From Verrucomicrobiota bacterium (GTDB lineage Bacteria > Verrucomicrobiota > Verrucomicrobiia > Limisphaerales > JAKPVM01), in the NCBI GenBank assembly GCA_029572555.1, contig JAKPVM010000245.1, forward strand, positions 1 to 46,687: a stretch of 46,687 bases of DNA, read 5' to 3'. The stretch's first letter is position 1. Every line of letters begins with the position of its first letter. Below are positions 16,245 to 25,109 of this stretch, piece after piece. The notes beneath the pieces were generated by a model that was given only the letters and a program-made list of their open reading frames with translations, had not been told where the DNA came from and ran no database searches. The translations under genes were made by a program, and so were the position numbers.

Positions 16245-18599
16245 TTAATATGGATATTCAACCACTCTATAAAAACGACGGCCAAAATTACTTGCGTCCG
16301 AATCAGTAAATTCAATTATCGTACCGGATGCAGTTACATTCGTTAGAGGGAACCATAGAAATAAATCATCTGAAACTTGAACTTCGTAATAATGTCCAAC
16401 CAATCCGTTAGCGGTAAAAGTAAAAGTCCCATTTTGATTAATCCGGTTTGATAAAATTTTTGATGGTGTTGTTAATACTATTTTTAATTGAATTCTTCCT
16501 GTCATAGCTTGGAAACCATCAACTGCAATCTGATAAGTAATATTAGAAGAAGTATAAAATGTAACAGCGCTTGTAAATTCACCTCCTCCGGGGTCTATAT
16601 CATTATTACTAACAATTGGTATTAAGTTTGTAACAGATGTGCCAGTATAAACCGCGAGAGTAGTATCAAAATCGCTACCAATTGTAGAAATAGTGGCAAA
16701 ACCGGAAAATGGTGGTCGCCAACTCCACCACACCGAAGCGCCACCACTATCACCTGCGTGCTCTGGTTCTCCCGTTTCTTTTGTGGCATTTTGATTTGAA
16801 CCGGTAATATCAATTAAATCACCAGAAACTAAAATCTGATTTGAAAAATTATCATTATCCGGTGAGACAACTTGCACGATAGATAAAACAATATTTCCAT
16901 TATCAACGCTATCGTAATAATCGCCAAACATTAATCCATCCACAGCAATATGATATGTTATCCCTTTAATTGCATCAAATGAAAGTGTACTTGTTATGCC
17001 ACCAAAGACAGGGTCGTCATTATTTGATGCAATAGTTACAAGAGATGTTACTGAATTTCCGGTATAAACAGCCAATAGCGTATCAAAGTCGCTGTCTGAG
17101 GTTGAAATTTGCACAGGTCCGGTTTGAGGAGCCGTCCACTCCCACCAAACTGATTTGCCATTATTCAATCCAGCGTGTTTTGGTTCATCATCCTCAGAAC
17201 TTGCATGCATATTATCTCCTGTCACAGTTATTTTATCAATTGAAGGTAAAATAGTTCGATTTGTAAACATATCATTCGCTGGTCCTTGATTAAAACTCAC
17301 ATTGACAACAACTTTGCCATATCCATCGGTTTCATTACCCATTACCTGTATTTTGTATGCCCTTCCTGGAACAACCCCAAGAACGCAAACATCTAAAAAT
17401 GGGTATTGTTCAGGTGCATTGTTATCGCCCCATGTAATCAGTTTAATATCCGTTCCAGGAGGAGTAAAAATTGTTTTCTCTCCCTGATAGACAGCAAGTA
17501 AAGTATCAAAATCGCTACCAATAGTATCCACAGTTAATTCACCGTTTGTTGGCGCCATCCATTCCCACCAAACTGATTTACCATTTGGCAACTGTGGTTC
17601 GGGGACAACTGGGATTAAATAGTAAGTAACCTCGCCTGGCTCAGCATTTGCTCGCCCATTTGCGCTTATATCACTGGCGTTTGTGGTATTTGTCAGTCTT
17701 ATCCTGTTAGTATATCGGTTATTATCAGGAAAAATGCTGAGAATTACTTTCCCAGCCCAATTTATTTCGCTATCCTGATAACCATCCACCACTATGTAAT
17801 AGGTAATGTTCGTTTTTGCATTTATGGATACAAGACTTGTCAGGTCAAATGGAGAACCACTGTCATCATCTCTCATTGCAGTGGCATAAGGAGGTACTTC
17901 ATTAAAATTCGTATATACTCCAAGAACAGTATTAAACGAACTGCCAATTGTAGAAATAAGAAAATCACCATCTCGCGGTGGATTCCATTTCCACCAGATA
18001 GTTTTTCCGGTTGCGCTAATTCCAATCGTTACAGTTTCTCCGGTCTCTACATCTGCTTGGCCATTAAATCCAACTGTCTGAGGTCTTTCTCCTGAAAGCG
18101 GTATCGCATTTTCAAACATATTGTTATCAGGCATAATTCGTAAAACAATATTACCACTTACCGCATTTGATCCGCTGCCCTTACCGTAGACTGCAATATA
18201 GTATGTTGTATTCGACATTGCGCTAAATGATATTAAACTTGCGTAAGACGTAAGAAAATCCGGAGTTACCCCATTATCGTCTTCTGTAATCTTTAAAATC
18301 GCACCACTATATCCTGGTATATATAGGACGAGTATAGTATCAAAATCACTGTCTTCGGTGCAGAATAAAAATCTGCCACTATAAGGTGCCTTCCATTCCC
18401 ACCAAACTGATTTACCACAGGGAACTGATACCTTGTTTGATTCTATATTCTCAATTGTAGCGCCAACATTTGAACCTGTCGTGTAAATATAGTTTGTAGA
18501 AGGCAAAACAATGCGATTTGTGAAATTATCATTGGCTGGGGCAGATGCATATATGTTGGCAACAACAATGCAATATAATAATAACATCAACTTCTTCAT
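16245..18599 (-). CDS. Secreted protein with five NDNF..GKSVWWEW modules
   Basis: A 784-residue protein with a signal peptide (MKKLMLLLYCIVVANIYASA). Five modules of about 115-145 residues follow, each starting PANDNFTN or PDNN..N, passing through GKSVWWEW.AP or a close variant, then SDFDTLLAVY and ending in a ITYHIAVDG strand. The modules start near residues 22, 156, 293, 443 and 583. The last 80 residues (YYEVQVSDDLFLWFPL ... RRFYRVVEYPY) match a C-terminal domain common on Verrucomicrobia exported proteins. No catalytic signature is seen, so it is likely adhesive or structural, or a carbohydrate-contacting beta-sandwich array. It is first in the five-gene operon with YfhO and the prepilins. 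Confidence 0.75.
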   Translation of the reverse strand: MKKLMLLLYCIVVANIYASAPANDNFTNRIVLPSTNYIYTTGSNVGATIENIESNKVSVPCGKSVWWEWKAPYSGRFLFCTEDSDFDTILVLYIPGYSGAILKITEDDNGVTPDFLTSYASLISFSAMSNTTYYIAVYGKGSGSNAVSGNIVLRIMPDNNMFENAIPLSGERPQTVGFNGQADVETGETVTIGISATGKTIWWKWNPPRDGDFLISTIGSSFNTVLGVYTNFNEVPPYATAMRDDDSGSPFDLTSLVSINAKTNITYYIVVDGYQDSEINWAGKVILSIFPDNNRYTNRIRLTNTTNASDISANGRANAEPGEVTYYLIPVVPEPQLPNGKSVWWEWMAPTNGELTVDTIGSDFDTLLAVYQGEKTIFTPPGTDIKLITWGDNNAPEQYPFLDVCVLGVVPGRAYKIQVMGNETDGYGKVVVNVSFNQGPANDMFTNRTILPSIDKITVTGDNMHASSEDDEPKHAGLNNGKSVWWEWTAPQTGPVQISTSDSDFDTLLAVYTGNSVTSLVTIASNNDDPVFGGITSTLSFDAIKGITYHIAVDGLMFGDYYDSVDNGNIVLSIVQVVSPDNDNFSNQILVSGDLIDITGSNQNATKETGEPEHAGDSGGASVWWSWRPPFSGFATISTIGSDFDTTLAVYTGTSVTNLIPIVSNNDIDPGGGEFTSAVTFYTSSNITYQIAVDGFQAMTGRIQLKIVLTTPSKILSNRINQNGTFTFTANGLVGHYYEVQVSDDLFLWFPLTNVTASGTIIEFTDSDASNFGRRFYRVVEYPY

Positions 18600-18725
18600 C
18601 TTAGACAGGGTAGATTACTGATATTTATTAAAAAATAAAGAAAAAAATTAGGATAAATAAAATATTGATTATTTCTTTTAATATGCGAAGTTTACTAAAA
18701 TTATTAAAAATAAAAACATTATACT

Positions 18726-19145
18726 ATGGAATATAATCAAAATAGTTCACCAGTGGTTGTAAAATTGCAGGAACTTTGCAAAGCTCTTGTAGATGACCCG
18801 CAGTTTGCTTCAATTAGAGATCGTGTTTCTTTATTCCTCTCGGATGAGGAAACACGAAGGCAGTATGAAAACCTGAACAACAAAGGGATGATGCTTCACG
18901 GAAAACAACAGAGTGGAGTTGAACTTACTGAAGAAGAGATAAATGATTTTGAAAAAGATAGGGACACGCTTTTAAATAACCCTATTGCAATGGGCTTTAT
19001 CGAAGCTCAGCAAGAGATGAGTGAGATTAAAAACCTCGTAAATCAGCATATATCCAGAACATTTGAACTTGGAAGAATACCCACCGTAGAAGATTTTATG
19101 GGGTGTGATTCTGGTTGTGGCTCTGGTTGTTCCTGTGGTCAATAA
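18726..19145 (+). CDS. YlbF/YmcA-family protein with Cys-rich tail
   Basis: A 139-residue mostly helical protein. The core (about residues 8-120: VKLQELCKALVDDPQF, SDEETRRQYENLN, LNNPIAMGFIEAQQEM) matches the Com_YlbF family. In Bacillus the YlbF-YmcA-YaaT complex regulates RNase Y and competence and carries iron-sulfur clusters. Here a short linker is followed by CDSGCGSGCSCGQ, five or so cysteines at the very end, suited to binding metal or a cluster. It is monocistronic and followed by a strong intrinsic terminator. TATACT directly abuts the ATG, and there is no Shine-Dalgarno. Confidence 0.8.
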   Translation: MEYNQNSSPVVVKLQELCKALVDDPQFASIRDRVSLFLSDEETRRQYENLNNKGMMLHGKQQSGVELTEEEINDFEKDRDTLLNNPIAMGFIEAQQEMSEIKNLVNQHISRTFELGRIPTVEDFMGCDSGCGSGCSCGQ

Positions 19146-19161
19146 AAAGCCTAATTTTTCT

Positions 19162-19201
19162 AACCCTCATTCTGATTTAATAGAATGAGGGTTGTTTTTT
19201 T
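19162..19201 (+). terminator. Rho-independent terminator after ylbF-like gene
   Basis: AACCCTCATTCT and AGAATGAGGGTT form a perfect 12 bp stem with an 8 nt loop, followed by GTTTTTTT. It begins 17 bases after the stop codon at 19145. Confidence 0.92.
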
Positions 19202-19228
19202 ATTGCGCATAGTCTTGATTAATCGGTG

Positions 19229-19996
19229 ATGGCTAACCAATCTAAACAGTCAGATCTTGAACAAATGTTTAATCGTATCGCAAGGCATTATGACCTTGCA
19301 AACGATTTGCAAAGCTTATTTCTACATAGATATTGGAAAAAGAAGGTTAAATCCCTTGCAGCAGTTTCTTCAAACCAATATGCACTTGACATTTGTTGTG
19401 GCACAGGGGACATTGCGTTTGAATTAGCACAAACCGACGCAACAGTTGTCGGCATTGATTTAAGCCTGCCTATGCTCGAAATTGCGCAATTTCGTATACA
19501 GGAATATGATTTTCCTATAAATCGTCGTTCCACTAATTCTAACAACCAATCCAAACTAAACAAAAAAACTGAAAATGTTTTTTTTATCAAATCCGACGGC
19601 TTAAACTTACCATTTAAGGATAATACCTTTGACGCAATCACAATCGGCTACGGTTTAAGAAACATTATCGATTATGTCAAAGCCCTTGCCGAGATGTTCA
19701 GAGTATTAAAACCCGGCGGAAGAATTGTAATTTTAGAATTCGGTAAACCTCCAAACAAATTATGGAATAAAATTTATTTTTTCCATTTAAAAAAAATCGT
19801 TCCTTTGCTTGGTAAATTAATCGCAAAAGATTGGGGCGCTTATTTTTATATTTACGAATCTCTACTAAAATACCCGGGACAGTTTATTGTGGATAAAAGG
19901 CTAAAAGACCTCGGCGGAATAAATACTAAAATCATAAATATAATGGGCGGAGCTATGACAATTAATTACTGCGAAAAGCCTTTTAAAAATAAATAA
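19229..19996 (+). CDS. menG: Demethylmenaquinone (ubiquinone) methyltransferase
   Basis: A 255-residue class I methyltransferase of the UbiE/MenG family, which adds the C-methyl group in the last step of menaquinone biosynthesis. Seen are MFNRIARHYDLANDLQSL near the N-terminus, SAM motif I LDICCGTGDIAFELA, then IGYGLRNIIDYVKALAEMFRVLKPGGRIVILEF, the two PROSITE-like UbiE signatures. A low-complexity insert (NSNNQSKLNKK) separates the middle strands. I prefer the ATG at 19229 to the GTG at 19226. No other quinone genes are nearby. Menaquinone fits an anaerobe better than ubiquinone, hence the symbol; ubiE is the alternative. Confidence 0.9.
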   Translation: MANQSKQSDLEQMFNRIARHYDLANDLQSLFLHRYWKKKVKSLAAVSSNQYALDICCGTGDIAFELAQTDATVVGIDLSLPMLEIAQFRIQEYDFPINRRSTNSNNQSKLNKKTENVFFIKSDGLNLPFKDNTFDAITIGYGLRNIIDYVKALAEMFRVLKPGGRIVILEFGKPPNKLWNKIYFFHLKKIVPLLGKLIAKDWGAYFYIYESLLKYPGQFIVDKRLKDLGGINTKIINIMGGAMTINYCEKPFKNK

Positions 19997-20081
19997 TTCC
20001 TTAATTTTTCTAATATTAAAACTATCCACCCATAAGTCATTTCTTATTGCATTTTTTTATAATTTATATTAAAAGTGTGTT

Positions 20082-21434
20082 ATGAATCGCCGTCAATTTG
20101 TAAAAGTAAGTGGACTTGGTACTGCAAGCCTTTTACTTACTCGTAATCTTTTTTCGGATGAATTTTCCGAAATGAAAAAACGCGTTGGACTTATCGGCTG
20201 CGGCTGGTATGGAAAAACCGACCTATGGCGTTTAGTTCAGGTTGCACCAGTAGAAATTATCTCGCTGTGCGATGTTGATAAACGAATGCTCGAAGACGCG
20301 GGTGAAATGGCAGCAAGTCGTCAATTGTCAAAAAAGAAACCACGTCTATACACCGACTATCGTGAGATGTTAAAGGAAAAGGATTTAGACATTGTTCTTG
20401 TTGCATCGCCTGACCATTGGCATTCATTGCAAATGATTGAAGCAGCAAAGTCCGGTGCCGACGTCTGGGTGCAAAAGCCCACGAGCGTCGATGTAATAGA
20501 AAGTCTTTCAATGATTGCCGCAGCAAGAAAATATAAGAGAGTGGTTCAAGTAGGCACTCAAAGGAGAAGCACGCCCCATTTAATGGACGCCCTCAATAAA
20601 GTAATCAAAGAAAAAAGACTTGGTAAAATTGCGTATGTTGACATTTGTTGCTACTGGCATATGCGCGCCAAAGGAAATCCGCCAGATATAGATCCACCTG
20701 AATATCTTGATTACGAAACGTGGACAGGACCAGCACCAAAACGTCCTTTCTGTAAATGGACGCATCCGCGGGGTTGGCGCGCATTTATGGAATATGGAAA
20801 TGGAATCGTTGGCGATATGTGCATCCACATGTTCGATATGGTTAGATGGATGCTTGAACTTGGCTGGCCTAAACGAATTAGTTCTTTCGGTGGAATCCTT
20901 GTTGACAAAGAAAGCAAGGCAAATATAACCGACACACAGACCGCGGCATTTGACTACGATAATTTAAAAATTATCTGGACGCATAGAACATGGGGCGAAT
21001 CCGTCGACCCCAAATATCCCTGGAGCGCCACATTTTACGGCGATAAAGGCACATTAAAAGCAAGCGTTTTTTCTTATGATTTTACACCGCTTGGCAATGG
21101 CGAGAAATTGCACGGTGAAGCACTTTATGAATATGATAAGTATCCGGAAGATAAGACCGAAAAGGATTTAGAGCGACATTGTGCCGCTGCTATAAGAGGA
21201 CATATGAGGGACTTTTTGCGCGCGATTGCCAATCGTAGCAAACCGGTTGCGGATATTGAACAGGGCTGTATTTCAAGTATCTCCTGCATACTTGCCAATC
21301 TTTCTATGCAGGTTGGTAGAACACTTGAATGGGATCCGGTGAACAATAGGGTTGTTAATGATGAAGAGGCAAATAAACTTTTAAAGAGACAATATAGAGC
21401 GCCCTGGATACATCCCGAACCAAATACGGTATAA
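20082..21434 (+). CDS. Gfo/Idh/MocA family oxidoreductase with Tat-type leader
   Basis: A 450-residue NAD(P)-dependent oxidoreductase. It opens with a Tat-like leader (MNRRQFVKVSGLGTASLLLT), then the Rossmann motif VGLIGCGWYGKTDLW (about 35-49), VASPDHWHSLQMIEAAKSGADVWVQKPTS with the EKP-type catalytic Lys replaced in context by QKP, and WTGPAPKRPF followed by GWRAFMEYGNGIVGDMCIHMFDM. This is the periplasmic subgroup common in Planctomycetes and Verrucomicrobia, sometimes linked to glycoside cleavage by oxidation at C3. The specific substrate is unknown. It ends 8 bases before the convergent helicase gene. TATAAT-like sequences lie about 15-20 bases before the ATG. Confidence 0.9.
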   Translation: MNRRQFVKVSGLGTASLLLTRNLFSDEFSEMKKRVGLIGCGWYGKTDLWRLVQVAPVEIISLCDVDKRMLEDAGEMAASRQLSKKKPRLYTDYREMLKEKDLDIVLVASPDHWHSLQMIEAAKSGADVWVQKPTSVDVIESLSMIAAARKYKRVVQVGTQRRSTPHLMDALNKVIKEKRLGKIAYVDICCYWHMRAKGNPPDIDPPEYLDYETWTGPAPKRPFCKWTHPRGWRAFMEYGNGIVGDMCIHMFDMVRWMLELGWPKRISSFGGILVDKESKANITDTQTAAFDYDNLKIIWTHRTWGESVDPKYPWSATFYGDKGTLKASVFSYDFTPLGNGEKLHGEALYEYDKYPEDKTEKDLERHCAAAIRGHMRDFLRAIANRSKPVADIEQGCISSISCILANLSMQVGRTLEWDPVNNRVVNDEEANKLLKRQYRAPWIHPEPNTV

Positions 21435-21442
21435 AGATTGAA

Positions 21443-24025
21443 TCAACCTACTGGGGCAATTTTTTCAAACTTGATTAGGGGTTTCCCGCTTTTTCGCGAG
21501 GCTTCTATGTCAACGGTGAATTCAGCCATCCAATCATTATAACCATTAACATCAACAAGCACCTGCTGAATTTTCATAGGATTGGTTTGGTCATTGGAAA
21601 CATAAGTATGTTTTATATTCCGTGCTTCGGGTTCAAAGGATAAACGAATATGCCCCTTTAAATACTCTTCTTGATACCTTTTTAACTCTTCAACTTGAAC
21701 ACCAATAATAGACTCATCAACATTGCTATTTGTTCCATACAGACTTAAAAGAGCCTTTTCCATATTCCCGCTAATCCAGTTTCGTAAAAATACAAAAATA
21801 ATATTCCTTATTTCAGAAATAAACCCTTTAAAGTCTATGGTAATATCTTCGGTTTCCGGAACAAATTGCGGCAATGCCCCGGTAGAATCAATGGTCTTTG
21901 CAAGTTGAACGGTTGGCTGGCTTGATAACAACCGCATCCGTTCCCATTCCTCTAAAAGGCTTGAATCAACCTGCCGAATCATTGATTTGAAATATCTGTC
22001 GACTTCTTTGACCTCTTCGGTCTTTACATTTTCTGGCACAGTTTGTTCGAGAACTTTATGAACATTGGTTAGGTGTCTGAGCAATAATCCTTCCACCCTT
22101 TGAAGCCTGTAATCTTCTACATAATCGTCAAATGTTCTGATGTTTTCATACATTTCACGGGCAATTGATTTTGGTTTGATATTTTCATTGCCAATCCACG
22201 GGTGTTTATCCGCAAATTCATTAAAAGTAGAATAGATAAAATCGCGCAAAGGCTTCGGATACTCTAATTGTTCTAACTCTTCCATCCGCTTTTCATAATC
22301 TATTCCTTCGGCTTTCATTTCAGCCATCTTTTCATTTTTGATTTTATCAAGTTGCTTTTGTAAAATTATCTCCGGGTCTTCAAGTATTGATTCTACCAAA
22401 GTTAAGACATTAAGCGGATAATCTAATGCTGTTTTATCAAGCCTTTGTATCGTCTCAATTAGATAAAGCGAGAGCGTTTGGTTCATTGAAAAATCATCTT
22501 GTAAATCAATGCTAACCCGCAGATATGAACCATCAGGTTGCTTTGGTATAAATTCGATTATTTTTTTGTCAAGCAATGCACGGAATAATTGCCACGACTT
22601 TTTAAAATGCAATTTTTTTGCATTTGGCGATTCGTGGCAGGTATGTATAATCCGTTGCATAGCAGAACAGGAATCCCCTTTTCTGCTTAGCACATTTAAC
22701 AGCATCCCGTGATTTACTGAAAATCTTGAAACAAGTTGTTCCGGTTTTGAATTAACAAGCCTGTAAAATGTATTTTTATCCCAGTTCAAAAAGTTCTTTT
22801 CTGGTGGTTTCCGTTTTTTGATCTTCTTACCATCGCGAGCGGCTTTTTCTTCCATCTTTAAATTTTGAACAATATGTTCAGGCGCAAGCGCAACTACCCA
22901 ACCTTGTTCATCAAATCCTTTTCTACCAGCCCTGCCAGCGATTTGATGAAAATCGCGAACGGTTAAGATAGACATCTTTTCGCCGTCATATTTGCATAAT
23001 CGGGTAAACAAAACTGTCTTAATAGGAATATTAACACCGACACCGAGAGTATCTGTCCCGCAAATAATTTTTAACAAACCCTGCTGTGAAAGTTTCTCAA
23101 CAAGAACACGATATTTTGGCAATAAACCCGCGTGATGCAAACCAATACCGTGTTTCAACCAACGTCTAATTTCTGGTCCATAAGGCGAATTGAATTTAAA
23201 CCCTTCAATTGCATTAGCGATAGCGTTCTTTTCTTCGCGGCTACAAACATTTATGCTCATAAAATCCTGAGCGCTCTGGGCTGCCTCTGATTGACTGAAA
23301 TGAACTATGTAAATCGGCGCTTTATTTTCCTTAACCAGTTTTTCAACAGTCTGCGCTAATGGTTCTTCAAAGTAAGAAAATTGAAGCGGAACAGGACGTT
23401 CGTTCGACTTGATAGTTACCGTTGTTAATCCGGTGAGTCTTATTAATTCTTTTTCAAAAAGTTCAGTATCACCAAGTGTTGCTGACATTAACAAAAACCG
23501 CGATTGCGGCAATGTCAGAAGCGGTACCTGCCATGCAACTCCCCTATCGCGGTCTGAATACCAGTGAAATTCATCTATTATTACATCGTTGATTGGCGCA
23601 TTTTCGCCCTCTTTTAAGGCAATATTTGCAAGAATTTCTGCCGTGCAGCACAATATTGGCGCATCCCTATTAACTGAAGCGTCTCCTGTGGATAATCCAA
23701 CATTATGAGCGCCGAATTCTCTGCAAAGCGAGAGCCACTTTTCATTAACAAGGGCTTTTACCGGGCAGGTATAAACAGAGCGCTTGCCTTGAGCAAGGCT
23801 TTTAAAATGAAGCGCAAGGGCAACGAGCGATTTTCCTGAACCTGTTGGTGTGTTTAAAATTACATTTTTTTCTTGAAACAATTCAAGTATCGCCTCCTCC
23901 TGTGAATTATACAGTTCAATATTTAACGATTGAACATATTCAAGGAATTTACCCAATAAATCATCATTGCTAATCCGTTCATCACGCGGCAACAAATCAT
24001 ATAATGTTAATCTCGTTGCCTCCAT
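21443..24025 (-). CDS. Ski2/Mtr4-like DEAD/DEAH-box helicase (DUF3516 type)
   Basis: An 860-residue superfamily 2 helicase. Motif I is NTPTGSGKS (58-66), motif II DEFH (151-154), motif III SATLGD (181-186). The C-terminal RecA domain has [23 protein letters not shown] and motif [19 protein letters not shown]. The DEFH and HHAGLLP features place it with Ski2/Mtr4-type RNA helicases; the long C-terminal half resembles the DUF3516 helicases best known from Actinobacteria. A role in RNA turnover is inferred. It is followed 59 bases upstream by the MBL gene on the same strand. The intergenic gap to the convergent oxidoreductase is only 8 bp. Confidence 0.85.
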   Translation of the reverse strand: MEATRLTLYDLLPRDERISNDDLLGKFLEYVQSLNIELYNSQEEAILELFQEKNVILNTPTGSGKSLVALALHFKSLAQGKRSVYTCPVKALVNEKWLSLCREFGAHNVGLSTGDASVNRDAPILCCTAEILANIALKEGENAPINDVIIDEFHWYSDRDRGVAWQVPLLTLPQSRFLLMSATLGDTELFEKELIRLTGLTTVTIKSNERPVPLQFSYFEEPLAQTVEKLVKENKAPIYIVHFSQSEAAQSAQDFMSINVCSREEKNAIANAIEGFKFNSPYGPEIRRWLKHGIGLHHAGLLPKYRVLVEKLSQQGLLKIICGTDTLGVGVNIPIKTVLFTRLCKYDGEKMSILTVRDFHQIAGRAGRKGFDEQGWVVALAPEHIVQNLKMEEKAARDGKKIKKRKPPEKNFLNWDKNTFYRLVNSKPEQLVSRFSVNHGMLLNVLSRKGDSCSAMQRIIHTCHESPNAKKLHFKKSWQLFRALLDKKIIEFIPKQPDGSYLRVSIDLQDDFSMNQTLSLYLIETIQRLDKTALDYPLNVLTLVESILEDPEIILQKQLDKIKNEKMAEMKAEGIDYEKRMEELEQLEYPKPLRDFIYSTFNEFADKHPWIGNENIKPKSIAREMYENIRTFDDYVEDYRLQRVEGLLLRHLTNVHKVLEQTVPENVKTEEVKEVDRYFKSMIRQVDSSLLEEWERMRLLSSQPTVQLAKTIDSTGALPQFVPETEDITIDFKGFISEIRNIIFVFLRNWISGNMEKALLSLYGTNSNVDESIIGVQVEELKRYQEEYLKGHIRLSFEPEARNIKHTYVSNDQTNPMKIQQVLVDVNGYNDWMAEFTVDIEASRKSGKPLIKFEKIAPVG

Positions 24026-24084
24026 TTTTTATCAAAAAATACAAGGAATTTCATAAATTAACAATACAAAAACAGGTTTAATTT

Positions 24085-25050
24085 TTAACTCAACGGTACT
24101 GAAAAAGTTTCGCCAATCTCTTTGACGGCGATTCGCTCTGGTTCATTCTCTAAAGCCTTCTGAAATCTTTGAATTGGTTGATCCATCGGTTCATCGCTTA
24201 ATTTGAAGGTTTGATGGTGAACAGGGACAATATATTTAGCCCCGGCATCATTTGCCATTTGAACAGCCTGTTCAGGCGTGCAATGATGACGAATCCACGG
24301 GTCGTAAGCCCCAATAGGCATTATTGCAATATCATACTTGCCATATCTTCTATAAGTTGAAAATAACGAGGTATATGCTGTATCGCCTGCAAACAAAATC
24401 GCCTTTTCTTCTCTCTTAATAATATAACCGTTATATCCCCTGTAGGTATTATCAGGCCAACGTTTCCCCCAATGAACAACCTCAATTGCGGTAATTTCTG
24501 TGTCCCCAATTTTAGAATTAAGACGGACATTTTCTCCCCATCCAAGTTCATAAGGATCCGATATATCTGCCTTTTTCAGAATATCCGTCGTAATCTTTGC
24601 TGTAAGGATATACTTTGCGCTTTTGAGCCTCAATGATGGCAAATCAATGTGGTCATAATGCGCATGAGATAAAAGAACAATGTCAATATCAGGCAACTCG
24701 TTAATAGTAAGGGCAGGCTGAATATATCGTTTTGGCCCAATTTGAACTATCCCGAGTGAGGGACCTATCCGCTCACTAAAAACCGGGTCGGTTAAAATCC
24801 ATACGCCAAAAAAGTTTATCAAAACCGTAGAGTGACTTAACCAACTTAATGTAATTGCATTGCTTGACCAGTTTGAAGGAGACGGTTTTAGCCCCGGCAA
24901 TTTTATATCCCGCTCGCCATCATAAACCAGTTCACGCAAAAATTTAATCCTACGGTTCTGCGTCGTTCCAACATAAGCAGCGCCTACCCCGACAAGTCCA
25001 ACAGTTCCTAACAATAAACTTTTAATCACTTTTCTCCGATTAATAGCCAC
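24085..25050 (-). CDS. Exported MBL-fold hydrolase, NAPE-PLD/UlaG-like
   Basis: A 321-residue metallo-beta-lactamase-fold protein with the metal-binding HxHxDH motif in LLSHAHYDHIDLPSL, a later Asp in ILFAGDTAYTS and a His in VPVHHQTFK. The pattern (TLSWLSHSTVLINFFGVWILTDPVFSERIGPS) is that of the NAPE-phospholipase D/UlaG-like group. The N-terminus AINRRKVIKSLLLGTVGLVGVGAAYVG is a possible Tat or uncleaved signal. The substrate, perhaps a lipid phosphodiester or lactone, is not determinable. Start is GTG at 25050. It lies between the helicase and the GH106-like gene on the same strand with gaps of about 59 bases each. Confidence 0.85.
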   Translation of the reverse strand: MAINRRKVIKSLLLGTVGLVGVGAAYVGTTQNRRIKFLRELVYDGERDIKLPGLKPSPSNWSSNAITLSWLSHSTVLINFFGVWILTDPVFSERIGPSLGIVQIGPKRYIQPALTINELPDIDIVLLSHAHYDHIDLPSLRLKSAKYILTAKITTDILKKADISDPYELGWGENVRLNSKIGDTEITAIEVVHWGKRWPDNTYRGYNGYIIKREEKAILFAGDTAYTSLFSTYRRYGKYDIAIMPIGAYDPWIRHHCTPEQAVQMANDAGAKYIVPVHHQTFKLSDEPMDQPIQRFQKALENEPERIAVKEIGETFSVPLS

Positions 25051-25109
25051 TTAATAAAGTTCACCAAAATAAAAACAAGGTCAAGTCTGAGCATATTTAA
25101 ACGGTCAAA

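Noticed and set aside
16245-18599. Tandem repeat expansion at DNA level
   Set aside because: The five modules are similar in protein but too diverged in DNA to be a recent array.
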